From Nitrospira sp. (lineage in GTDB: Bacteria; Nitrospirota; Nitrospiria; Nitrospirales; Nitrospiraceae), in NCBI GenBank assembly GCA_012032965.1, contig JAAUPT010000107.1, positions 1 through 6,369 of the forward strand: a stretch of DNA of 6,369 nucleotides, written 5' to 3'. The notes under the pieces are model-generated. The model worked only from the letters and a program-made list of their open reading frames with translations. It had not been told where the DNA came from and ran no database searches. Below are positions 1 through 5,465 of this stretch, piece after piece. The stretch's first letter is position 1; every line of letters starts with the position of its first letter. Made by a program: the position numbers and the translations under genes.

Positions 1-29
1 CGCACAAGACCCCATTTTCTTCTTGTCAT
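1..29 (-). CDS. Possible start of a further gene, cut by window edge
   Basis: An ATG at 29-27 on the minus strand opens a frame reading MTRRKWGLV before the window ends. A purine-rich GTGAGG lies about 16 bases upstream, a rather long spacing for a Shine-Dalgarno, and a plausible promoter lies just above it (77-55). The basic residues followed by hydrophobic ones could be the beginning of a signal peptide or membrane anchor, but nine residues are too few to say. It is in the same direction as all other genes here. No function can be assigned, and it may not be a gene at all. Confidence 0.25.
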
Positions 30-54
30 GACGCAAACTGCTTGCCTCACTGAG

Positions 55-82
55 AATATAGGCGATCCGATTGATTTTTCAG
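55..82 (-). promoter_or_regulatory. Possible sigma-70-type promoter for the gene at the window edge
   Basis: On the minus strand a CTGAAA (82-77, four of six matches to TTGACA) is followed after 16 bases by TATATT (60-55, five of six matches to TATAAT). Transcription would begin around position 48, about 19 bases before the ATG at 29. The spacer is one base short of ideal and the -35 box is weak, so this is suggestive only. Confidence 0.3.
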
Positions 83-122
83 TGGAGATGAAAGAGGTTC
101 GGGGCGTTGCGAGTAGGCCGCT

Positions 123-146
123 ACCAGTATCGGATTGGATACTGGT
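123..146. repeat. Perfect 8-bp inverted repeat in the intergenic gap
   Basis: ACCAGTAT at 123-130 and ATACTGGT at 139-146 are exact reverse complements separated by the 8-base spacer CGGATTGG. The transcript would form an 8-bp hairpin with an 8-base loop. It lies 88 bases beyond the stop codon of the zinc-ribbon gene. No run of U follows on either strand, so it is not a standard intrinsic terminator. It could be an mRNA 3'-end stabiliser, a processing site or a protein-binding palindrome. The rest of the 1-233 gap shows no complete gene and no RNA family I can recognise. Confidence 0.6.
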
Positions 147-233
147 GTATCAGAAGGGATGCTGGCGCAGTCTTTCTATTGGAATCTGATTGGGTGCGAG
201 GCCAGGCACTGGGCAAAAGATTTTTAGCCTGCC

Positions 234-1007
234 TTAAACCGACTCACCAACTTCAAGATCTGAGGACTTAGCTCCCGGTACTGATGGCGCTTCCACCGCC
301 GGCTCTCCTTCCCAGTACAACATCCGCCGGCAGTACGGGCATACATGCAGATCGTTGGAGCGTTTAACCTGCGCGATAAGCTGGGGCGGAATCTGGAGGC
401 GACACCCAGCGCAGATACCATCACGCACCGCGGCAAGAGGCTGATCCTTCCGTGAGGCCTTCACTTGGTTGTATCGATCGAGTAGACCTTTCTCGATCTT
501 CGCGGACGCTTCCCGATAATGACCTTCGAGTTGCGCAAGCTCCGCCGCAAGCTCCTTGTCTTGTGCGTCCAGCAGGTGCTTCTCCTGAGTAAAGACTTTC
601 TCCAGAGCGTTCTTCTTGTCCTGAAGTTCATTGGTGGTCTTCTGGAGCTGGTCGGTCTTGTCCATCGACAAGAGAATCTTCTCTTCAAATTCTCCCCGTT
701 TCTTGTTCGCCAACTCCAATTCGAACAAATGTGCCTGATACTCTTTGTTCGTCTTCAGGTTGGCTGCATGGGATTTCATCTTCTCCGTATGCGCCTCATG
801 CGCCTCGAGATCCTTTTCGTGCACATGCCGTTCCTTAGTAGCGGCGGCGGCGGCGGCCTTTGTTTCGTTCAAGAGTTGAGTCGCCTCTTGAAGAGGAGAT
901 TCAGCAAAATGGAGACGTTCGGGAATTTTGCGGCGAGTCTCATTGATCTCCATGATCCGGAGATCAAGTTTTTGCAATTCGATGAGGGGGGAAAGTTTAT
1001 GATTCAA
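234..1007 (-). CDS. Coiled-coil protein with C-terminal C4 zinc ribbon (DUF164/zf-RING_7 type)
   Basis: A 257-residue soluble protein with no signal peptide. Residues about 5-180 are charged, heptad-like and rich in Lys/Glu/Leu/Ala, consistent with a long helical coiled-coil hairpin. A TNKEYQAHLFELE segment (86-98) near its middle is typical of the family. The C-terminal part carries C199-x2-C202 and C223-x2-C226, a four-cysteine zinc ribbon. The short tail after about residue 235 is probably disordered. The family is widespread. Its best-studied members, as I recall, include the chlamydial CT398/CdsZ, linked to sigma-54 and type III secretion; no enzymatic activity is established. The start is a TTG at 1007-1005 with GGAAAGG five bases upstream. 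The N-terminus MNHKLSPLIELQKLDL fits the family and there is no better ATG. The gene follows the CAU tRNA by 53 bases and may share its transcript. Unlike its upstream protein-coding neighbours it has an intact frame. A role in transcription beside rpoD is only inference. Confidence 0.92.
   Translation of the reverse strand: MNHKLSPLIELQKLDLRIMEINETRRKIPERLHFAESPLQEATQLLNETKAAAAAATKERHVHEKDLEAHEAHTEKMKSHAANLKTNKEYQAHLFELELANKKRGEFEEKILLSMDKTDQLQKTTNELQDKKNALEKVFTQEKHLLDAQDKELAAELAQLEGHYREASAKIEKGLLDRYNQVKASRKDQPLAAVRDGICAGCRLQIPPQLIAQVKRSNDLHVCPYCRRMLYWEGEPAVEAPSVPGAKSSDLEVGESV
840..857 (-). repeat. GCC trinucleotide run coding six alanines
   Basis: Five GCC codons and one GCT in a row encode Ala51-Ala56 in the coiled-coil part of the zinc-ribbon protein. 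The run is a simple repeat that could vary in length by slippage without breaking the frame, since it is in triplets. Confidence 0.7.
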
Positions 1008-1012
1008 TATGC

Positions 1013-1019
1013 CCTTTCC
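1013..1019 (-). promoter_or_regulatory. Ribosome binding site for the zinc-ribbon gene (decides the TTG start)
   Basis: GGAAAGG on the minus strand, five bases before the TTG at 1007. It supports the TTG because the nearest upstream ATG (at 1025 on the minus strand) is in another frame and soon meets a stop. Confidence 0.6.
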
Positions 1020-1020
1020 A

Positions 1021-1038
1021 TCAATGCCGGCGCATTGA
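1021..1038. repeat. Perfect 7-bp stem-loop just upstream of the zinc-ribbon RBS
   Basis: TCAATGC at 1021-1027 and GCATTGA at 1032-1038 are exact reverse complements around a 4-base loop. In the minus-strand transcript the hairpin lies between the tRNA 3' end (1061) and the Shine-Dalgarno (1019-1013), one base from the latter. There is no following U-run, so termination is unlikely. It may help tRNA 3' processing, stabilise the downstream mRNA end, or affect access to the start site. These roles are inference. Confidence 0.55.
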
Positions 1039-1060
1039 AGGGGTAAGAAGCCCGGCCGGC

Positions 1061-1137
1061 TGGTGGGCCCACTAGGACTTGAACCTAGGACCAGCTGATT
1101 ATGAGTCAGCCGCTCTAACCACCTGAGCTATGGGCCC
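1061..1137 (-). tRNA. tRNA with anticodon CAU, probably tRNA-Ile2 (lysidine-modified)
   Basis: A complete 77-nt cloverleaf with the 3' CCA encoded. The acceptor stem GGGCCCA pairs perfectly with TGGGCCC, and the D arm has GCTC/GAGC. The anticodon stem GCTGA/TCAGC carries the loop CTCATAA, and the T arm is CTAGG-TTCAAGT-CCTAG. The discriminator base is A. The anticodon CAT occupies 1103-1101. CAU occurs in initiator Met, elongator Met and Ile2. The first base pair G1-C72 and the absence of the three G-C pairs at the base of the anticodon stem argue against the initiator. The run C4-G69, C5-G68, C6-G67 matches E. coli tRNA-Ile2, where such pairs help recognition by the lysidine synthetase TilS. 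E. coli elongator Met lacks them. I therefore favour Ile2, reading AUA codons after C34 becomes lysidine; elongator Met is the alternative. It lies between rpoD and the zinc-ribbon gene with its own promoter. Confidence 0.95.
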
Positions 1138-1228
1138 GATCGAAAGAGTCGGATTCAAGTGGTTGTCTGACTGAGCGCCATGTGCTGGATGGCGACCATC
1201 ATCAACATCCGTCTTCACGTAATCATAG

Positions 1229-1258
1229 ATTTTAGGCCGACCGTTTGCGTGGAGTCAA
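1229..1258 (-). promoter_or_regulatory. Sigma-70-type promoter for the CAU tRNA
   Basis: TTGACT (1258-1253, five of six consensus matches) and TAAAAT (1234-1229, five of six) are separated by 18 bases. Transcription would start near 1222, leaving a leader of about 85 bases to be trimmed by RNase P before the mature tRNA 5' end at 1137. The site lies 28 bases past the rpoD stop codon in the only gap before the tRNA. The zinc-ribbon gene may be read from the same promoter. Confidence 0.55.
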
Positions 1259-1285
1259 ATTACGCTATCTTGATCGGTGAACCAC

Positions 1286-3101
1286 CTATAGGCTCTCGAC
1301 AAAACTCCTGAGCTTTTTGCTGCGGCTTGGATGCCGCAATTTCCTCAACGCTTTCGCTTCAATTTGCCTGATGCGCTCGCGAGTCACTTCAAAATCCTGT
1401 CCGACTTCTTCCAGCGTATGATCCGTGGCTTCACCGATGCCGAATCGTTTCCGCAACACCTTTTCCTCACGCGGGGTCAACGTTTCCAACGCGCTGTTGA
1501 TCTGGCGCTGTAAATCGTAACGAATCGCGGCCTCTAATGGAGACACTGCCTTCTTGTCTTCGATGAAATCCCCCAAGTGACTGTCTTCTTCTTCGCCGAT
1601 CGGAGTCTCAAGCGAGATGGGTTCACGCGCGATTTTCAGAATCTTCCTGACCTTGTCCAACGGCAAGTCCATGCGTTCGGCGATCTCTTCGGGAATCGGT
1701 TCTCGTCCCAGCTTCTGCACAAGGTGCCTTGACGTGCGAATGAGTTTGTTGATTGTTTCAATCATATGAACCGGGATGCGGATCGTGCGTGCTTGGTCGG
1801 CAATGGCCCGAGTAATCGCCTGCCTGATCCACCACGTGGCGTACGTGCTGAACTTATACCCACGTTTATACTCGAATTTGTCCACGGCTTTCATGAGGCC
1901 AATGTTGCCTTCCTGGATTAAATCGAGGAACTGCAGGCCTCGGTTTGTATATTTCTTGGCGATGCTGACCACGAGCCGCAAATTCGCTTCAACCAACTCC
2001 GCCTTACCACGTTTAACCTTTTCTTCTGCAATATCGAGGTGTTTGACCGCATCCTTGATTTCTTCCGCCGGAGCGAGGGCTTCTTCCGTTTCGAGTTGGC
2101 GCACCTTCGCTTTAGCAGCTTGATAAACTTTTCGAATCTCGAGCAAGCCTTCTTCCGAGACACCGGTCTTCCGCTTGACGGACAAGAAGTCTTGACGGCT
2201 CCGGGACAGCTTTCTCAGCAGCTCTGCTCCTGCCTCTCCGGCCACTCCGATGCGCCGTTGGCAACTGACCGCCTCTCGCTCAGCCACCCTGATCTGGAGG
2301 GCAATCTCGCGGACACGCTGCACCATTCGCTCTTTCAACATCCCCATGGAGATTGACCGATTCGATCTTATTCACTACCTGCTGGCGGATTGCATCGAAC
2401 TGCTTCTTGAACTTCTTTTGTTTGACTGGATCACTGCCGAGATGCCGGCCTTTCTCTGCAAGCCCCTTCAGCGCCAGGGAGACTTTCCGGACGGAATTCA
2501 GTGCCTCTAACGTCTTGACTCGCAGCTCTTCGTAATCCCGCTCTACCGGCTGCTGTTCTTCCTCAAAGTCCTCTTCGGTCTCCTGAATTGGCACGATTTC
2601 GCGCACATCGATTTTACCGTTCTTGAGCTGGTCCCGAAGCGCCAGGACGAACTCAATGGTCATCGGCATCCCGTAGATCACCGAGGCAATATCGAACTTG
2701 CCTTCCTCAATCCGCTTCGCGATTTCGATCTCGCCTTCGCGGCTGAGGAGCGCCACACTGCCCATTTCCTTAAGGTACAGCCGCACTGGATCGTCGGTTC
2801 GGCTTAGTGCCCCAGGTGTCAGATCAATCGCTTTCTCGTTGTCTTCCTCGGAGTCAGACTCGACCTCTTCTGCGTCTTCGCTGACTTCGCCATCCGATCG
2901 CTTTTGCACCCGTTCCCCATCAGCCGTCTCGACGATTTCGATGTCCATCTCCCCGAACATCGCCATAATGCTACCGAACTGGTCTGACGACACCACTTCG
3001 GCGGGCAAGGTATTGTTCAGCTCGTCATAGGTCAGAAAGCCTTTTTCCTTCCCGATCGTAATCAGCTTCTTCACCTCACCGAGCAATTCTTGTTTCGGCA
3101 T
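1286..3101 (-). CDS. rpoD: RNA polymerase primary sigma factor RpoD (sigma-70), one frameshift in this sequence
   Basis: Housekeeping sigma factor that directs core RNA polymerase to -10/-35 promoters. Corrected for one base the protein is 604 residues, normal for a group 1 sigma. Region 1.1 is at residues 5-58, followed by an acidic linker (about 71-90). Region 1.2 ([12 protein letters not shown]) starts near 103, and a charged non-conserved region follows. Region 2 ([17 protein letters not shown] to [10 protein letters not shown]) is at about 372-443 and region 3 at 444-520. Region 4 is at about 535-600 and contains the -35-binding helix-turn-helix ([20 protein letters not shown]). The frame breaks at the G4 run 2345-2342. 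The N-terminal piece reads 3101 down to 2280 and the C-terminal piece 2347 down to 1286. Dropping one G gives ...NLHGMLKER.... The ATG start has AAGGAG five bases upstream inside the dnaG 3' end, and the genes are two bases apart, so translation is probably coupled. The gene is essential, so the break is most likely an error. Confidence 0.96.
2342..2345 (-). other. Frameshift site in rpoD (one extra G)
   Basis: The minus strand reads CTC CAT GGG GAT GTT in the upstream frame, which then runs out in a non-sigma tail (residues 254-273) to a stop at 2280. With GGG in place of GGGG the frame becomes CAT GGG ATG TTG AAA GAG and continues as a perfect sigma-70. The downstream ATG at 2347 has no Shine-Dalgarno, so it is not a separate gene start. 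Confidence 0.85.
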
Positions 3102-3103
3102 GA

Positions 3104-4931
3104 CTACTCCTTCACCAGTGAAACCATACCAGCGGTCGGCGGGCCGGCTTTCCGCATCCGTATTTCATTGATCTGTATGTTGAGCAAATCCACTTCATCG
3201 GCACGACCTTCACGCTCGGCCGTTTTCAATTTCGTAATGAGCGCCCTCATCGCCTGCTCTGATCGCTTGCGGTCTAAACGATCCAGGCAAGCCTTCGCGT
3301 GTTCCGATTCCTCATCGAAATGATTATCGCGAAGTGATAAGTCCGTCACCAGGGCACCGCAATCCGGATCATCCACCAATTGATCCAGCACCGGCTGGAC
3401 TTGAACGCGACCATCGCGATCCACGTAAGCCAGCGCCACTTCGACGAGTCTGCGGCAGCCTGGGATTGAAAATTGCTCCGGCTGCAGACGTCGTACATCG
3501 GCTGCCGAAAGTTTGCCGCGCAGCAGAAGAATGACGAGGTCTCGTTCTTCAGGTGCCCCCTTGAACCGCGCTTCCATTGGAGTAGCGGTGACGGCTTGAC
3601 GTAACTTCCCTGAACCAGGCTGTTGCTGTCGAGCGAGGACAGGATACCGTTCGATTAAACGCGATTGATTGATTCCTAGCCGCTCAGCCACGACTTTGAG
3701 ACGCTCTTCGCACTCAATCGGATGTTCGCTCTTCTGCAGGATGCGAAGAATTTCATCCACGCTGCGAATCCGCCCTTCGATCGTGCTCGACTCCGTCGTC
3801 TTGAGACTCTGTTCCAGCGCGAAGTCCAACAAACTTGGGGCCTGTTCCTCCAGACAAAGAAATGCGTCAGGACCTTCCTTCCGAACATACGTATCGGGGT
3901 CTTCTCCCGCCGGCAGTGTCACGACTTTGACGCCTAGCCCGCTATTCACAAACAAATCTAATCCTCTCAGCGCGGCTCGCACCCCGGCGGCATCGGGGTC
4001 GAACAGCAACACGACCTTTGACGCAAATCTCCGCAACACCTGCACATGGTCAGACGTCAAGGCAGTCCCCAAAGTCGCGACCGTATGCGTCAGCCCCGCT
4101 TGATGAAGTGCAATCGCATCGAAATAGCCCTCGACCACGATGACCGTCTTCGTTCGAGCAATCGCTTCTCTCGCATGATCGAGCCCAAACAGCGTCTGCC
4201 CTTTCTTAAAGAGCACCGTGTCGGACGAGTTCAGATACTTGGGCGTCCCGTCGCCCAACACGCGACCACCGAACCCCACCACACGTTTCCGCAAATCCGT
4301 TAATCGTGAACATCACACGGGCGCGGAACCGGTCATAAAATCCCGACTGGTTTGTTCGGGCAATCACCAAACCGGCCGCTGCTAGATCGCCTTGTGAAAA
4401 CCCCTTGCTGGTCAACGCCCGCAAGAGCCCATCCCATTCGGCAGGCGCCACTCCGACTCCGAACTGGTCGATCATGCGCGACTCAACCCCTCGATGGGCC
4501 AAATACTCACGGGCCTCGGAGCCGGCTCGCTCATCCCCTAGGTTCCGCTGAAACCACGCGGCTGCCGCCTGATTAACCCGCTCAACTGTCTGCGCCATCA
4601 CCGCCTGATGCCCGGAATTTGCAGCTCTCTCTTCTACTACCTCAATCCCGACTGTTCGTCCGAGATCGCGCACCACTTCCGGAAAGCTTGCGCCGGTAAG
4701 GCGTGAAAGAAAGGTAAACACGTTACCACCGGCGCCACACCCGAAACAGTGGAAGATCTGTTTAGACGGACTCACCGTAAAGGACGGCGTCTTTTCGTGA
4801 TGAAAGGGGCACAGCCCTTTGAGATTCTGCCCTGCCTTGCTCAAGGAGACGTGGTGACTCACGATGTCGGTAATGTCCACCCGGCCCTTGATACGTTCGA
4901 TCGTGTCATCGGAAATCAAACCATGCCCCAC
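3104..4931 (-). CDS. dnaG: DNA primase DnaG, one frameshift in this sequence
   Basis: Synthesises RNA primers at the replication fork together with the DnaB helicase. Corrected for one base it is 608 residues, a usual DnaG length. The N-terminal zinc-binding domain has C41-x2-H44 and C62-x2-C65 (CPFHHEKTPSF, CFGCGAGGNV). The catalytic core includes the basic patch RARVMFTINDLRKRVVGFGG. The TOPRIM fold shows the acidic motifs VEGYFDA and LLFDPDAAG, with Glu and DxD metal ligands. The last ~150 residues form the helical DnaB-interacting domain. The frame breaks at 4298-4297. The N-terminal piece reads to a stop at 4206 and the C-terminal piece is open from 4294 to 3104. Start: GTG at 4931-4929 with AGGAG eleven bases upstream. 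An in-frame GTG at 4958 would add nine residues but has no ribosome site. The stop TAG is two bases before the rpoD ATG. A promoter-like site lies upstream at 5038-5010. Confidence 0.95.
3107..3112 (-). promoter_or_regulatory. Ribosome binding site of rpoD inside dnaG
   Basis: AAGGAG encodes Lys-Glu just before the dnaG stop codon and sits five bases from the rpoD ATG at 3101. This is a near-ideal Shine-Dalgarno and fits translational coupling of sigma factor to primase. Confidence 0.85.
4297..4298 (-). other. Frameshift site in dnaG (one extra G)
   Basis: The minus strand reads ATT AAC GGA TTT GCG, which leaves the primase frame and ends in 30 residues of unrelated sequence. Removing one G gives ATT AAC GAT TTG CGG AAA, that is IN-DLRKRVVGFGGRVLG, the conserved core of DnaG. 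The run is only two bases long, so transcriptional slippage is an unlikely explanation. Confidence 0.85.
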
Positions 4932-5006
4932 GAGAGTCTCAGCTCCTGGAGTCTCCACTCGTATAACCAGCCGAGTCGGTGCTAAGTTGTCAGAAGAGTT
5001 GACCGT

Positions 5007-5035
5007 ACAGGTTAACAGACAGATTAAAAACCTGT
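5007..5035. repeat. 7-bp inverted repeat over the presumed dnaG promoter
   Basis: ACAGGTT at 5007-5013 and AACCTGT at 5029-5035 are exact reverse complements separated by 15 bases. The half-sites are 22 bases centre to centre, about two helical turns, and one overlaps the -35 box. This is the geometry expected of a dimeric repressor site, but no regulator is identified. It could equally form a loose hairpin. Confidence 0.4.
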
Positions 5036-5038
5036 CAA
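5009..5038 (-). promoter_or_regulatory. Probable promoter of dnaG-rpoD
   Basis: A perfect TTGACA -35 box lies on the minus strand at 5038-5033, in the only sizeable gap between the HIT gene and dnaG. The -10 is weak: TTAACC after 17 bases (5015-5010) or TAACCT after 18 bases (5014-5009). The predicted start near 5003 would give a leader of about 70 bases before the dnaG GTG. The strong -35 with poor -10 would fit a regulated or modest promoter. Confidence 0.4.
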
Positions 5039-5051
5039 ATATGGAATTCCA

Positions 5052-5395
5052 TCAACCGGGAGGCCAATTCATGTGGCGTCCTCCCAGTACGTGAAAGTGG
5101 AGGTGGAAGACGGATTGTCCTGCGTCTCTCCCGGTATTCGTCACGACCCGATAGCCGGAGTTCTGTACGCCTTTGAGAGCTGCCACCCTGGTACAACTCA
5201 TCAGTAATCTCGCGAGCAGCGCTTCATCTTCCATCCCCAAGTCTTGAACGGCCGTGATATGCCGTTTGGGGATCACCAGCGTATGGACGGGAGCTTGAGG
5301 ATTGATGTCGTCAAAGGCCACCGTGTGCTCATCCTCCTGAACAAGCTTCACCGAAATTTTTTCTCCACGATCTTACAGAAAAGACAATCGCTCAT
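5052..5395 (-). CDS. HIT-family (histidine triad) nucleotide-binding protein, one frameshift in this sequence
   Basis: Small soluble protein of the HINT/PKCI branch of the HIT superfamily, which hydrolyses or binds nucleoside phosphoramidates and related adenylated compounds. Corrected for one base it is 114 residues, the usual length. It begins MSDCLFCKIVEKK, with the C4-x2-C7 pair common in bacterial members as part of a zinc site. The family motif HLHFHVLGG near the C-terminus supplies His98, His100 and His102, and NPQAPVHTLVIPKRHI is the conserved central strand region. The ATG at 5395-5393 has a GAGG Shine-Dalgarno five bases upstream. In the sequence as given, translation from this ATG stops after 14 residues because the A6 run at 5362-5357 is one base short; the rest is open from 5351. 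The gene sits 70 bases after hisIE and 120 bases before dnaG. The physiological substrate is unknown, and any link to primase or sigma function is only positional. Confidence 0.93.
5357..5362 (-). other. Frameshift site in the HIT gene (one A missing)
   Basis: The minus strand reads GAG AAA AAA TTT CGG TGA, a premature stop. With seven A residues it becomes GAG AAA AAA ATT TCG GTG AAG, that is EKKISVK, joining the CxxC start to the rest of the HIT domain. Inserting a T instead (EKKFSVK) would restore the frame equally well; the exact missing base is not certain. Confidence 0.85.
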
Positions 5396-5400
5396 GGTAA

Positions 5401-5404
5401 CCTC
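5401..5404 (-). promoter_or_regulatory. Ribosome binding site of the HIT gene
   Basis: GAGG (within TGAGG) on the minus strand, five bases before the ATG at 5395. It fixes the true start, which lies upstream of the frameshift and would be missed if only the long open frame from 5351 were called. Confidence 0.75.
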
Positions 5405-5415
5405 ATGGAGCGGGC

Positions 5416-5456
5416 TTGAATCCTCTTACGGTGTACCGATTGAATCCACGATCGGT
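5416..5456. repeat. Short direct and inverted repeats between hisIE and the HIT gene
   Basis: TTGAATCC occurs twice (5416-5423 and 5440-5447), 24 bases apart. Overlapping the second copy, ACCGAT (5435-5440) and ATCGGT (5451-5456) form a 6-bp inverted repeat with a 10-base loop. In the minus-strand transcript this hairpin starts about 10 bases past the hisIE stop, but it is weak and not followed by a U-run. It may be chance. Confidence 0.35.
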
Positions 5457-5465
5457 GGTCGGCGC

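Noticed and set aside
1..233. Possible RNase P RNA gene, which I recall can lie downstream of zinc-ribbon genes of this family
   Set aside because: Neither the conserved 5' GAGGAAAGTCCGGGC-like core nor the ACAG-type conserved region is present on either strand, and the gap is too short for a complete RNA.
519..1046. 175-residue plus-strand open frame opposite the zinc-ribbon gene
   Set aside because: It is antisense to a well-supported gene. Its Leu/Val/Phe richness is what the reverse complement of a Lys/Glu-rich coiled coil produces, and it has no recognisable domain.
1061..1137. Integration site or mobile element at the tRNA
   Set aside because: No integrase, no repeated tRNA 3' fragment and no composition change is visible in the flanking sequence.
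1286..2347. A separate short sigma factor of 353 residues starting at 2347
   Set aside because: Regions 1.1 and 1.2 are directly upstream in the next frame and join seamlessly with a one-base correction. The internal ATG has no Shine-Dalgarno.
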